64,000 bases of DNA from Carposina sasakii (taxonomy: Eukaryota > Arthropoda > Insecta > Lepidoptera > Carposinidae), in assembly GCA_014607495.2 (NCBI GenBank), contig CP053156.1, positions 9,858,001 through 9,922,000 on the forward strand, given 5' to 3'. The notes beneath the pieces were generated by a model that worked only from the letters and a program-made list of their open reading frames with translations, made no database searches and was not told where the DNA came from. Below, piece by piece: positions 32,940 through 44,836 of the stretch. The first letter of the stretch is position 1; each line of letters begins with the position of its first letter. The translations under genes were made by a program, and so were the position numbers.

Positions 32940-34465
32940 AATTTTCACTCTAGATAAATACATACAATGATTAAACCTACCTACACCACCTGCTTGTTTA
33001 TAAGCATAAAATAATTTCTAAGAATATGACCTCCCACGTCATAAAAACGTAAGAAGATTATCTTTTTCCCGTAATAGAAAAATATGGCAAAAACACTTAC
33101 AATAATGGAGATGCGGTAATCCATCATTATAGGCATTATCGAGGTATGCCTGCACAAATTTACTGGGAATGATTAATAGAGAAACCACACGCACCAATTT
33201 CAGATATGGTAAATGACTAAGGTCCCCGCTGCTTTCATGTTATTATTAAATTTTCGCTAAGGCCAGCTTGTAGGATGAAATATGTTTTAAATAAAAAAAG
33301 TATTAGGTATATCTACTCGTTGATAGTATTCAACAAGAATGTGAAATATATGTAATACTAAATACTTAAATATTCTACGTGCATAATGTTTAAAGAGAAT
33401 CGACCGTGATTTAATCTTGTTACGTGTGGAAATGACAGACACACTTTTTTCCTGTCAGTAATAAAGTACTTTCAAATAAAATTGTATTGTATTTGAAAAT
33501 AAAATTATCTCGATTTTATTTTTTACAAAAACACACATTTCAGTTATACTGGCGTGTTAATGCATAATAAGCAAATTTGAGAAACAGCAAGATTCACTGT
33601 GGCAGAAATATCACCCATCACGTTGTGTTTACATTGCTCTAAAAGCTAGATCCCTACTAAGTAATTCGTGTTTATAAAATCATATCATATACACTAATAA
33701 ATTTATTGAGGAAAGATCTGTTTGTAATGTTGCCAGAATAACCATAGACATCCCGAAGGTTTTGACTAAAGTACGGATGCTGAAAACGAACTTCTAACTC
33801 TTAAGATGACCTGTCACTAATTTTTCTCTCTTTTTTGTGACTACATAATATTAGTTGTCATGCACGTTACGAGAAAGCTTAGTCCTAACAGTTATAAAAA
33901 TTGTAAAAAAGACGTTCACGGGTATCATAATGTATCAAAAGCTAATAACGTTTCACGTAGTAACGTTTAACTGTAGAGCGGATCCAATAGTACTACCATC
34001 GTAGAAAAGCTTTTCTAAGAATAGTCTCATATCAGAATAAGATCTGCATTCTGTATACAGGAATCACTTGCTGCGCCAGTAGGCATGCTAGATATATCGT
34101 GGGATAAATGCGTCCATGTTAGAGCTTACTGCTCAGATATATGGGGTATTGTGGACGCTATACATTCAGCAATAAATACTCCGTTGGACCCGAAATGTGT
34201 GTGATTATTGTGGGCCTTTAAGTGCTAACTAGCTTATTGACTGCGGTAGTTTATTTAGTGGAAACCATGATAATTGCTGTATATTGAAGGCGTCTACCAT
34301 ATTTTTTTTTTATTTATTACCATTAGGTTAATTCTAACCACAGTTCGTGAGGTATTTAATTCTGGAGTTCATAAGATCTAGAGCCTTGAAAACATTCTAG
34401 ACTGATTTGATACTCGTATCACATAATATCATATCAGCGTAATTCAGTACACTACTGGACGTAAA
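32940..34465. other. Unannotated stretch
   Basis: AT-rich; no supported feature. Confidence 0.3.
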
Positions 34466-34535
34466 CCTACCTACAGGTTTTTTTTTCGTTGCCACCCTTA
34501 ACGAAGGGCACGTACTCTATTATCTATATATCAAA

Positions 34536-34740
34536 CTAGTGGACGCCCGCGACTTCGTCCGCGTGGACTGCAGAAAAAAACAAACTTTTATCTTTATAAA
34601 AAGTATAAAATAGGTATAGCCTACATAAAAAGTAGCCTGTCAATTTTTATTAAAATCGCTTCAGCTGTTTTTACGTGCAAGTAACAAACATCTATCCATT
34701 CATCCATACTCACAAACTTTCGCGTTTATAATATTAGTAG
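34536..34740 (+). mobile_element. Dispersed lepidopteran repeat (cgcgacttcgtccgcgtgga)
   Basis: ctagtggacgcccgcgactt, cgtccgcgtggactgcagaa, taaaaagtagcctgtcaa and a terminus gcgtttataatattagtagg. A related fragment in the other orientation lies at 34790-34845 (ccacgcgagcggagccgcgg). Confidence 0.6.
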
Positions 34741-34879
34741 GATTCAGTAGGTCTAAGAATCGGCTACTATCTGTTTTTCATAACCCTTCCACGAAATAAG
34801 CGATATCCACGCGAGCGGAGCCGCGGGCAACAGCTATTAAATATTGATATACAGGTTATAATGAGTCAATAGTATAAAT

Positions 34880-35115
34880 TAGAAAGTGCTTATCATGTTG
34901 AATAACTTTTCCTAAGACGGTATTTTCATATCTCTCAAAATTTAGCTGGGCTGTTAAGAGTTCTGCATCAGGTTATCTAGACCTTCAATTTTATTACGTT
35001 ATTAGAAAGTGCTTATCATGCTGAGCAACTTTTCCTAAGACGGTATTTTCATATCTCTCAAAGTTTAGCTGGGCTACTAAGGGTTCTGCATCAGGCAGTC
35101 TAGACCTTCAATTTT
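34880..35115. repeat. Tandem duplication, unit ~122 bp
   Basis: tagaaagtgcttatcatg, cttttcctaagacggtattt, catatctctcaaa and gcatcagg ... ctagaccttcaatttt occur twice in direct order, starting at about 34880 and 35002. The copies differ at only a few positions, so the duplication is recent relative to most repeats here. Confidence 0.8.
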
Positions 35116-35583
35116 TTTCTTTCATATCATTTCTACGTCATTTTATTCTTTCATACATATTTTTTGGATAACTTGAACCGTTTACGCAGCGCACGCAACG
35201 GAAGTCTCCAAAGTTGAATAATTTTCCCCGTTTTTTCCACATTTTCCTCTTATTCTTCGTCCCTATTGGTCGCACTGTGATGATATATAGCCTAAAGCCT
35301 TCCTCGATAAATGGACTATCCAACACAAAAAGAATTTTTTAATTCGACCCAGTAGTTCCGGAGATTAGCGCGTTCAATCAAACAAACAAACAAACAAACA
35401 AACTCTTCAGCTTTATAAGTAGTATAGATAAGGTAAGTTTATGCCAAAATAATGCTGGGAAGCGATGTAAATAAAAAAAAATTATTATTTGATCCGCCGA
35501 AATTTATAGTGTCCAGTGTTTATGCTAGTTTTTTTTATAGACAGATATTAATAATTTCTCGTGAAAAAATCTTGCTACACGAG

Positions 35584-35815
35584 TAGGCCTCTCCCAGGGC
35601 ACGCTATAAGGCTAATGCTACAGGGCGGTTTTGCCCATAGTCACACGCTGGGCAGGCGGGTTGGTGACCGCAGTGCGATTTTTGGACTATGTTGTCAGTA
35701 CGGGAAGCGCTGCTGCCCACCTCCCGGAAACCCTTAATCGCCTCGTACGATACCCACGGGCAGACAGGGATGGTACAAACTACTCTGCCGGCACCGTGCG
35801 GCTAAATAAGTATAT
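35584..35815 (-). mobile_element. RTE-like LINE 3' end (LGEAYVQQW family), truncated
   Basis: The plus strand shows taggcctctcccagggcacg, cgctgggcaggcgggttggt, cacctcccggaaacccttaa and ctactctgccggcacc. Same segment as 60414-60685. Confidence 0.65.
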
Positions 35816-35820
35816 TTATA

Positions 35821-36290
35821 TACAGGGTGTGGAGGACATCAGGCGAATAATATAACAATATACAGGGTGTGGAGGACAGCCAGGCAAATACTGAAATGTT
35901 GAACAAGTACCATTGTGTGGACTTAAACAAAGGAAAAAAAATGTTATTATGGTTATTACTCGCAGGTAATGTATTTGTGATTTGACTATCAGTAATCTTT
36001 GCTCTTCGCGCCAATTGTATCGGGCGATCCTGTGTCTATTGGTTATTGTATATTGCTATTGTTCAGTCAATTGAACTTTTTTTAAATCTTCTTTAGGTCA
36101 AAATTTTATTTTTATGTCATTATCAAAGGCATAATTAAACTAAACATACTATTTTTTTTTTCTGAAACTATGAAAAAAATGTCGGAAAATTTTGTAATAT
36201 TCCTCCGAAAATTTTCAGTGTTTTCCGCCTCAGAAGCATGGTCTGAAATCATGGTATCAATATTTGCCTGGCTGTCACAAACATCCTGTA
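35821..36290. mobile_element. 430-bp MITE with duplicated left tip
   Basis: Left tip at 35861 (tacagggtgtggaggacagc, caggcaaatactga) and right tip ending 36290 (inverted: tacaggatgtttgtgacagc, caggcaaatattga) give inverted repeats of about 34 bp. TA flanks both ends, the Tc1/mariner target duplication. A second 40-bp copy of the left tip (35821-35860) sits directly in front. No transposase inside. Confidence 0.75.
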
Positions 36291-36299
36291 TATGTACCT

Positions 36300-36890
36300 A
36301 TGTAACTTTTATAAGTATAGACTGTACTTTCAAATTATTCCAAAGACAATTTATGAAGCCGTTTTCAAATTCAGCAAGTATATATTAATACGATAATTCG
36401 TTGTTCATTTTTGTCGCAAGAAATATTATCAGTTATATTTAAAGAACATGCCTATTTCAGGTGTAATAAAAAAAAGTATTCCAAGTCACCAATCTTCATT
36501 ACAGAAACATAACTACACCATTTGTATGAGTAAGTACACGCTTTCAGGATATTAACGACGGTACACCTTGTTTTTACAAAGTGCCAAGTTTCTTCACTGT
36601 ACAATTTTTCAGCCTGAAGCATTTCCACGTGAAACATGTGAAATGAATGACAGATATTTTATGCTCATACATATTTGCACAAAAATATTTTCTTGTTTGA
36701 ATATTAACTGGAAACCAGTTTAATATTTGTGAAACAATTTTCCTCAATTACCTTAAATATATTTCAATATCTAGGCTATTTACTTAATGAGGTTATTAAT
36801 GACTTTGTAATAATAATATGAAATTCCCCATAAATGTAGTAGTAATGTCAGTACCAGAAATAGCATAATTTCTTTCATTTGAAAAAAAGC
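36300..36890. other. Unannotated stretch
   Basis: AT-rich; nothing identified. Confidence 0.3.
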
Positions 36891-36894
36891 ACAC

Positions 36895-37290
36895 AAAAAT
36901 ATAATAAATAATTTAAAACATCCAAAAACCCGACTGCTTAAAAAAGAACAAAATAATGTAAATATGTACACATAATAACAAAAACTGAAAAGAAATAAAA
37001 CAAGCACTTAGATGTCCGCTGGTCTAGAATTCTATAATATTATTATGGAACGAATACTATTGAAGAACATAAAATATTTTCTAATGATCGTAACATAACA
37101 GCTGAACAGCCTGGAACAGCCATGGATCCCGACTGTTCAGTTGTTATGTTACGATCATACGGTCTAGAAGACCACCGGACATCTAAGTGCTTGTTTTTTT
37201 TCCTTTCAGTTTTTTTATTATGTACATTATTTGGTTCTTTTTAAGCAGTTTTTGGATTTTTTAAATTATATTTTTTTATTTTATACTTTT
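36895..37290. repeat. Nested palindrome / foldback element
   Basis: Outer arms: 36898-37028 and about 37161-37285 (caagcacttagatgtccg at 37001 is mirrored by cggacatctaagtgcttg ending 37193; further out, ttcctttcagtt... mirrors the left flank). Inner arms: 37084-37109 (atgatcgtaacataacagct) and 37133-37158 (gttgttatgttacgatcat). The two palindromes have centres about 24 bp apart, because only the left side has an extra AT-rich segment. No ORF. Confidence 0.72.
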
Positions 37291-37499
37291 TTGTTATATT
37301 ATATTTACCTAGCTACTAATAGGTACGCTTTAAGAAACATGCTCGGCAGCAAGAAGATTTCGCCTTGCTGCTGTCTAAAAACTTATATGTGAGAATGGTT
37401 ATTACGCAACTTTCAATCGATATAGATACTAAACGGTTGGACAAATCGAAAAATGTTGATACCTATTCAACGATACCCCACTCGATATAGTTTGTCGAC

Positions 37500-37730
37500 T
37501 TTAATTTTTTCATTTTCACAAAATGGCGTCCAGTAGTCGCCATATTGGATTTTCACTAATGTCATGTCTTTAGTGATACTACCCGGACTAAGAGGAATCG
37601 ATTGATGTATGAATCATAAAAATCGGTCGAGGCGTTTGGTCTGTGTAGTGCTGCAAAGGAACATACATACACACATACATAGGCTGTTAAACACAATACC
37701 ACTCCTTTGCGTCGCGCAGTCGGGTAAAAA
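37500..37730 (+). mobile_element. Dispersed repeat ending gcgtcgcgcagtcgggtaaaaa
   Basis: aaaatggcgtccagtagtcg, catattggattttcactaat, atcggtcgaggcgtttggtc and a terminus ggctgttaaacacaatacca then ctcctttgcgtcgcg. The terminus recurs at 40570-40626. Family name not known to me with certainty. Confidence 0.55.
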
Positions 37731-37739
37731 CTAATTTTG

Positions 37740-38340
37740 AGAGTTAAAAAGGGCAAGAGTCAATCCCGATTTCTATGGTCAAGGCTATTAATAACTGCAG
37801 TCCTTGGAAAGTACTCCAAAATAATTTTTGTATTGTTTACAGTTCCTTTGCTTGTCCATGTCCATTTTTAAAAGCTAGCAACCAATAGGCACGTACTACT
37901 ACGTATTACTTACTACCCAAAGTTCGTATATAATGCGTAAAAGCTTTTGGAAATTACCATTCCACCCAAATAAGTGTCACGACATTCCTACTTTAAAAAA
38001 TATTCCGTAGATGAAAACATATAGAAAGGACGGATTGGAAACCCAATGGCAAGTAACATTTGTCGAGTAAGCTAAAGCTAGGAAAATATGTAAGTTTTCT
38101 TTTCATTCCATAACCCAGGGCTTTATTATGCGTAATAATGGGATTGGAAGACGCCTCTAAACCTAACTATTGCCATAAATCTGAAATCTCCGAATGTTTG
38201 TTACTCAGCTTAGGTAGATATTCAATAGCAAGGCAATAGCAAAGCGGTTTTGCTAGTTATTTCCTGTACCGTAGTATAACTTTTATGATTTTGGTACCTA
38301 CCTACTATTTTATTATAATACTTTTTTATTTTGATTCGTT
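37740..38340. other. Unannotated stretch
   Basis: No supported feature. Confidence 0.3.
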
Positions 38341-38345
38341 TCTAT

Positions 38346-38425
38346 CAGGGTGGATCGATGAGGCCGGGATAGGAAATTGTGAATGCAGCATAGGGAGGTC
38401 TTTGCCCAGCAGTGGGATACATAAT
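38346..38425 (+). mobile_element. LINE tail fragment (gcccagcagtgggat)
   Basis: atgaggccgggataggaaat and gggaggtctttgcccagcag, tgggatacataat. This resembles the end of a lepidopteran LINE; too short to assign. Confidence 0.4.
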
Positions 38426-38589
38426 TGCTACAAAAATAACTGTTTTTATCGTTCATATTAGGAATTATTTTGATTTTTATAGTACCGAAACTTGTGCATT
38501 ATCGTAGACTGAACCCTATGGATAATATAATTACATAACTAAATTGTGGATCTCTTGAGTCACAGAAACCATATATCTACTTCCATTGC

Positions 38590-38765
38590 ATCATCTTCCT
38601 ACGCCAACCCCAATATGGTTTCTTTCGAAACTCACATCGCCAAACATTTGTTTTACAACCTTGCTCGGGTATAATTAATTTTTTTTTTTTAAATCCCTAC
38701 ATGAATAAATTCAGTGATAGAGGCACATTCCGACTGAAAGGCGCACGTCTTACCCATTGCTACCA
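38590..38765 (-). mobile_element. tRNA-related SINE, type II, inverted copy
   Basis: The minus strand shows gtaagacgtgcgcctttcag, tcggaatgtgcctctatcac and later gtgagtttcgaaagaaacca, matching 29434-29702 with internal deletions. Confidence 0.6.
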
Positions 38766-38769
38766 TATA

Positions 38770-40565
38770 CCACCAATAATTTTAGTACTTAAATAAATGT
38801 CACGCATTAATTTTGGAGTACACAAATTTAACTCGACACAGCACAAGTGGCGGGGTGAAAAATACGGTGTGAATGTTGTGTTTACGTCGTAAGGTTGAAC
38901 GTGGAGATGTAATTTATTAGTGCAGATAAATTTCAGCCCTAAAAGCCAGTGGGGTGCAAACATATTACTCGTATTGATGATATCAGTCCTCACGGCTTTA
39001 TGTATTGCTCTGCTTCTTATTGCTCGATAAGATTGTTCTTGTTTCTGAATATATTTTTATGCGTGATAGGGAAAAGTTTAAAAGAATTAAACATTTTTTA
39101 AGCTTCTCTTAATTTGAGAAATTTTTCACATGTTTTGCTGTCAAGTTGTAACTTTAGGCACGTTTTGTTACTATAACACGATTGCGCGTTGTTTAAAAAT
39201 TTAACTTGTTTTTTTTTAATCAAAATATAACAGGTAAATAGACCAGAAAGGAGAAAATATACGTCACAGCTATTTGGGGTATGGGTTTTATTACTTCTTA
39301 ACCGAATCAACCTCATTAGAGAGGACAACCTCATTGACTACTGTGTATGATTTCATTCAAGCTATCTTCCAGCCAATGATCGAAAAACTCATTAAGCAGA
39401 TGTGCGGCTATGTAACGCCTGATGCAGCGGGGCTTTAAGAGCCAATGATAATATAATTATAATGTAATTGATTTGTTAAAGAAATTCACAAGCCAGATAG
39501 CTATCACCTTTGCATCTAACTACTAGCCCTTATTTCATTATTGTTTGGTCAGTACATTATTGTTTTTTCAAGCCCATGTAGCTAATTTGGTACATGCTTC
39601 ATGTCCAGCCTTTGGCAATATCTGAGTGAAAATTTTTAAACTATTATGCCAAAAGGAGGATTATGATTCGAGGGTAGGTATGTATGTACATTTCTTTGGC
39701 ACGTTCTGGAGTTTAAACGGCTTGTAGCATTTCAGCTTGAAAGGTACTCGTATCATTATATTCATCTTAGTCGTGGAGTGACACTGGATATATCAAATGG
39801 GTATTAATTACACAGGCTAAAATTCCTTGTTTTCAAAATAAAGTCACTGTTTTCGCACTATCTTTCCCATTTATAAAATAGTGAATATAGTATACGTATG
39901 AATATTATATATTTTTCCTGTAATCTGTATTAAACTTGTTTTCACATACTGTTTGAACACAATGAATATTTTATGAGAAAAACATCACAAAGTTTACCAT
40001 TGCTCGGCGTATGATTGATCGATCCAACAATCTCCATTGCGCCAATCTATAGGTATACATTGTTGCATAATACTACGATAATCAACGCAAATCCGCTAAC
40101 AAAAGACGGTTATATATAATAGAAAAGGGCATAACTTATTCAGAATACCTATTGGGGCACATAATGCTGGTCCAAGATTCGATTACTGGTACTGGTAGCC
40201 AATGTAGTTTCCCTGTCAAGTTTTATTGCCGTTCTTCTTGTGCAGGAGTAATAGGACTGGCGGATTATTTTTTGGCTTTAGTATTACTTTAACTTATAAT
40301 GATAAATTTTGTAATTATTATTAAATAATTTTAAAAATATTTGCATGCCACATTGTTTGGCGAAACATGTCTCTGATTTAATAATGTAATGATGACTTCA
40401 TTATACTATGTTTAGTGCACATAAATAATCATTTTATTTCAATGTTAAATACTTGCGTGTTAGCTAAAAAATTACTGCATGAAAACTATTTTTTTAATCC
40501 TCTGATTTTCGACAACTACCTTGAGCAATTTGTCACAGTACATAGGCCTCGGTGAATAGAATCAC
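38770..40565. other. Unannotated stretch
   Basis: No gene; the 78-codon frame at 39098-39334 (minus) has no recognisable content. Confidence 0.3.
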
Positions 40566-40569
40566 AGAA

Positions 40570-40626
40570 AAACATACATACATAGGCTGTTAAACACAAT
40601 ACCACTCCTTTGCGTTGGGTAAAAAT
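40570..40626 (+). mobile_element. Terminal fragment of the 37500-37730 repeat family
   Basis: acatacatacataggctgtt and aaacacaataccactccttt, gcgttgggtaaaaa match the end of the copy at 37500-37730. Confidence 0.55.
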
Positions 40627-40629
40627 GTA

Positions 40630-41995
40630 TTAATCCAGTTGCTAACACGAAATACAGTTAGTTCATCGAGCTAAATAAAAAAATATTGTCAAATACACAC
40701 GACATTGAATCTATATGGTGAGTGAATACCGGAACAGATTTCCGATATATCCTTCAATCACAGACACGGAAGGGAAATCTGTGTGAAGTGGATAAGCACC
40801 CAAAGTGTACGTACCTCTGTTGTTTAGGGTTTCATCATTTTTGTCGTGAACTGCATTTAATATTTTGGGTGGCTATGTTAGGGATCATCTTCTCTTCAAT
40901 TCTATATTAGATCTAATCCATTGTAAAAAGTAATATTTTGACTTAATTATTGTTTATCTTATAATATGTTTTCTCTTGGCAAGTGAGACCTCAGCCTTAC
41001 TTACATAAAAAGGATTTTATGATTATTTTTTCATAGATCATGCTGTAAAAATCATACTTGTCGCACCATACAGCAATAAGCTGTAGAATATTTAAATGTT
41101 GAAATAATATGAGGCAGAATGAAATTGACAAAATAAGTAAGTACGCTTTCAAAGCCTTTTTTAAACCTTCGTATAATCACAAACCTTCGCCTCGTCCAGT
41201 AATAGAACACGAATCTTCTCCACTTCAATGTAATAGCTTAAACCGCTTGGTTAGGCCGTTAGGCCAGTCGACAGGAATCCATAGTTTAGATGATCAATAG
41301 GGAAACCGTTTGAAAGAACTATACAGCTTTGAAGGATTCTCTTGGAAAATTGAATTTTCTATTCGGATGAATACCAAAGAAAGGGTATTCTGCGAGGACA
41401 ATTTTGTGCTCGGAGTTTGAATCTTTATTTTGTTATAAGTGAAATTTAAAATAAGATTCATTTTTAAAATATAAATAGGAAAAACAGCTAAGGAAAAGCC
41501 TTAGAAAAGCCATACAATATAATAAATGAGCCTCTTTCAGATTCCATAATGATTTATAAATTGGGTTTCTAACCTATTTGGACGTTCATATTCAAATCAT
41601 CTAATGTTAAAAAAAAGATAAATTTGCGAAATTTTATCAATAATAATACAGTAACACTGAAGCTAAGTAAACAGAAATGCGTGCAAAAATGAATTTAATC
41701 GTGTATTTATTATGAAAACTCGGGCCATGTGTGTCGGCACTCACTCCACTCCACTAACAGTAGCTAATACAAAGCGACCCTTTTAGGCGAAAGTACAACA
41801 TGCGAAAACATAATTAAGTACAGTAGGTTAATATCCTCTTTACGTGATTATACTTATTAGCTTGTATATATCCGTAATAATAGATTTTTTGAGTAGGTGT
41901 ACATTTTTAATTTTGTTATAATTACGCAAAAAAGTACAAATTTAGACCGTGTTATCGCAAAAGAATTTAAACATTGTTTAATTAAATACACACAC
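40630..41995. other. Unannotated stretch
   Basis: AT-rich; short frames at 40722 and 41109 show no motif. Confidence 0.3.
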
Positions 41996-42121
41996 ACACA
42001 CATATACAGAATGTTTTTTCGTTGTCACCCTTAACGAAGAATACATACTCTATAGATCAAATAAAGTAAGTTTATACCAATAAAAATGCTGGGAATCGAT
42101 GTAATGTTTTTTTTAATAAAA

Positions 42122-42125
<4 letters not shown>

Positions 42126-42158
<33 letters not shown>
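42126..42158. repeat. (TA)n microsatellite
   Basis: About sixteen TA units directly abut the left end of the gypsy-like element. Confidence 0.9.
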
Positions 42159-42162
<4 letters not shown>

Positions 42163-42451
42163 GCATCCGGTCATAAATATGGACACTAAACGAAACGCAA
42201 GCGCGCCATCTAGCGGTTCGTCAGCGCAACTATGATATCCGGTGCGCGCTTCAACAGAGTCGTGATGTTGGATTCGCCCTGGAGGGAGCTCACTCTTTTT
42301 TGAATCTCCGAGAAGTAAAGTCTCGTCACGGAACTGTTCTACGTTTCGCCTAGTGCCTTAATACTGTAAAGTTAATATTGCAAAGTGAAATTAAATCGAG
42401 TGCTTCAATACCGACTTATTTCTCATCGCACGATACCCACATTCGCCCACA
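42159..42451 (+). promoter_or_regulatory. Possible 5' LTR and leader of the gypsy element
   Basis: The segment begins tgtcgcatccggtcataaat, a TG start expected of an LTR, and precedes the gag start at 42452. No second LTR exists for comparison because the 3' part of the element is lost, and no primer-binding site was recognised. Limits are therefore tentative. Confidence 0.4.
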
Positions 42452-44836
42452 ATGTCAAAAAATCCTCTTGATCCGACATCAGAACTGGGATCCGATCGTG
42501 CAAATGAGTTTCGCAGCGAAGAAAGTGAAAATCAGTGGCGGTTACTTTTCGAAATGCAAAATCAACAAATGCGCGAACTGATTCAAGCATTGAAGACTCC
42601 GAGCGTAAACAACAGTGTGGTGTTACCGGAATTCAACCCCGATAAGCAAAGCTCTGATGCGCGATCATGGTGTGCAACGGCCGATTTGTGTTTGGAAGGA
42701 AATGCAGTGCAAGGTGGTCAGCTTGTTATGATAGTCAGCAAGGCGCTTAAAGGGTCGGCGTCAACATGGCTGTCGCAAATTACATATCCGGGTATGACTT
42801 GGACCGAGTTTAAGGAATTATTCACGGCAAGATTCGACAGCGTGGAAACATCTGCGGCTACCCTCATAAATCTGAGTAACGAAAAACCTAAATTGAATGA
42901 GAACTACGCCGCCTACGCAAGTCGTCTCGTTACGTCATTGATTAGCCGATGGAAGAATACAAGCATTGAACAAATTGCAGTGTCGACTGTTGTAGCTCAT
43001 TTGGCTCAAATTGATACTCGCTTGCAACGACTTGCATTTACAACGGAGCTCACAACACGTCAACAGCTACAACAAGAACTTCAAGCTTTCTCATACCTGA
43101 AGCGGAAGATCCCTATGGATACACGTAATGAAGTTACAAGTGAAAAACGGCCGAAGTTTTCAACACCATCGCAAATAAAGTGTCATGCCTGCGGCAAGCT
43201 CGGACATAAGCAAGCGGATTGTTACACGAGGAAAACTGAAGCGAAGAAATCAAGTCCTGCACCATCTCCAACATCTACTATCCAACGCCAACAACCCAGC
43301 AACAGCGCGGTAGTCTGCTACAAGTGCGGTATCCGAGGCCACATCGCCAGCCGCTGCACAGGCGGCGGACCCAGTGCTGGAGCCCCGGCTGAGAAACGTG
43401 TCGACATGTGCCAGGTTGAGGCTCCATCCGGAACCTTAACTCATCTGGGTAAGAGTTTTAAATTTGACTTTGATTCGGGAGCTGAGTGTTCGTTAATGAA
43501 AGAGAGGGTTGCAAATAAATTTAGTGGTAAACGAATTAATAAATTGATTTCATTAATTGGTATAGGCAATAAAAGTGTTAACTGTACTTTACAAATATTA
43601 TGTCGGGTAGAAATTAATAATTTTACGACCGAGATTTTATTTCACGTTTTGCCAGATGCTTATTTGCGAAGTGATATTTTGATAGGCCGTGAGATTTTAA
43701 ATAACGGGTTTTCGGTTAGCATGACTGCAAGTGAATTCACGTTAATGAGACATAGTGTTGTAAATTCGTGTAGCTCGACGGATTTATGTGTACCCACAGA
43801 TAATTTCAATAATATTGAAACTGATATTTGCAATGATAGACTTGATGAACTTTTGAAAATTTTAAAACATTATTCTGAGTATTTGATTAATGGTTTTCCA
43901 ACGACTCGTGTAAATACTGGGGAGCTAGTTATTAGGATGGTAGACCCTAATCGTACGGTACAAAGACGTCCCTATAGGTTATCTCCGAATGAACGACAGG
44001 TTATGCGAGATAGGGTTAACGATTTGTTACGTGCTAAAATAATTAGGCCTAGTAATTCGCCTTTCGCTAGCCCTGCTCTTCTAGTGAAAAAACATGACGG
44101 AACGGACCGCATGTGTATAGATTATAGGGAGTTGAATATGAACACTGTACCGGACCGTTATCCACTTCCATTAATTTCCGACCAGATTTCACGACTTAGG
44201 GGTTCCAATTTCTTTACAAAACTTGATTGCGCAAGTGGCTTCCATTTAATCCCTGTCCAGGCTGAGTCGATTGAGCGCACTGCTTTCATCACACCTGATG
44301 GGCAGTACGAATTTTTGACCATGCCGTTTGGTCTTCGTAACGCAATATCAGTTTTTCAGCGTGCGATTGTAAATGCGCTTGGTGACCTTGCTAATCAGTA
44401 CGTGGTGGTATACGTTGATGACGTTTTGATAGTTGCGGATTCGGTTTCCCAGGGATTAGAGAGGCTACAGGTTGTGCTTGAAAAACTTACAAAGGCTGGC
44501 TTCTCTCTTAACCTTAAAAAATGTTCCTTCCTCAAGACGCGAGTAGAATATTTAGGGTATGTGGTTGAAGCAGGTGAGGTCAAGCCCAATAGGCGCAAGA
44601 TAGAGGCTTTGTCGTCTTTGCCTCCGCCCCAGTCAATTACCCAGGTAAGACAATTTGTCGGTTTGGCTTCATACTTCCGCCAATTCGTACAAAACTTTTC
44701 TCGCCTCATGGGCCCTGTGTATAAACTTACCTCGGGTAAGTGCCCCTTCGAGTGGACACCCAAATGCGAGGAAGCGCGACAAAAGGTAATTGAAGTTTTG
44801 ACAAATGAACGCAAAAAAGCAGCATCAAAGCAGTAA
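42452..44836 (+). CDS. Ty3/gypsy Gag-protease-reverse transcriptase polyprotein, truncated
   Basis: A single 794-residue frame from ATG 42452. Order: retrotransposon gag region (about 60-220, with FDSVETSAATLINL); two CCHC zinc knuckles (CHACGKLGHKQADC at about 245 and CYKCGIRGHIASRC at about 290); aspartic protease DSGAECSLM (about 340); reverse transcriptase with PFASPALLVKKHDG, FHLIPVQAE, TMPFGLRNA and the active-site YVDD (about 650). The frame stops just after the RT thumb (FEWTPKCEEARQKV). RNase H and most of the integrase are missing by deletion. Gag, protease and RT show no stop or frameshift, so decay is recent. The split occurs at about 44806-44825. Confidence 0.9.
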   Translation: MSKNPLDPTSELGSDRANEFRSEESENQWRLLFEMQNQQMRELIQALKTPSVNNSVVLPEFNPDKQSSDARSWCATADLCLEGNAVQGGQLVMIVSKALKGSASTWLSQITYPGMTWTEFKELFTARFDSVETSAATLINLSNEKPKLNENYAAYASRLVTSLISRWKNTSIEQIAVSTVVAHLAQIDTRLQRLAFTTELTTRQQLQQELQAFSYLKRKIPMDTRNEVTSEKRPKFSTPSQIKCHACGKLGHKQADCYTRKTEAKKSSPAPSPTSTIQRQQPSNSAVVCYKCGIRGHIASRCTGGGPSAGAPAEKRVDMCQVEAPSGTLTHLGKSFKFDFDSGAECSLMKERVANKFSGKRINKLISLIGIGNKSVNCTLQILCRVEINNFTTEILFHVLPDAYLRSDILIGREILNNGFSVSMTASEFTLMRHSVVNSCSSTDLCVPTDNFNNIETDICNDRLDELLKILKHYSEYLINGFPTTRVNTGELVIRMVDPNRTVQRRPYRLSPNERQVMRDRVNDLLRAKIIRPSNSPFASPALLVKKHDGTDRMCIDYRELNMNTVPDRYPLPLISDQISRLRGSNFFTKLDCASGFHLIPVQAESIERTAFITPDGQYEFLTMPFGLRNAISVFQRAIVNALGDLANQYVVVYVDDVLIVADSVSQGLERLQVVLEKLTKAGFSLNLKKCSFLKTRVEYLGYVVEAGEVKPNRRKIEALSSLPPPQSITQVRQFVGLASYFRQFVQNFSRLMGPVYKLTSGKCPFEWTPKCEEARQKVIEVLTNERKKAASKQ

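Larger units (their letters stand above)
34472..35578. mobile_element. Old TACAGG-tipped element split by an inserted retroelement
   Basis: The outer pieces 34472-34534 (cgttgccacccttaacgaag) and 35426-35578 (tgctgggaagcgatgtaaat; tttatagtgtccagtgttta) are continuous in the second copy at 42005-42120 and 46735-46845. The piece between, about 34535-35425, is an insertion ending in a RTE-like 3' tail (cagtagttccggagattagc, then (aaac)n and ttcagctttataagtagtat). The right end is cut by a LINE tail at 35584. Confidence 0.65.

Noticed and set aside
34876..35120. A CRISPR array
   Set aside because: Only two adjacent long units without spacers, in a eukaryotic genome.
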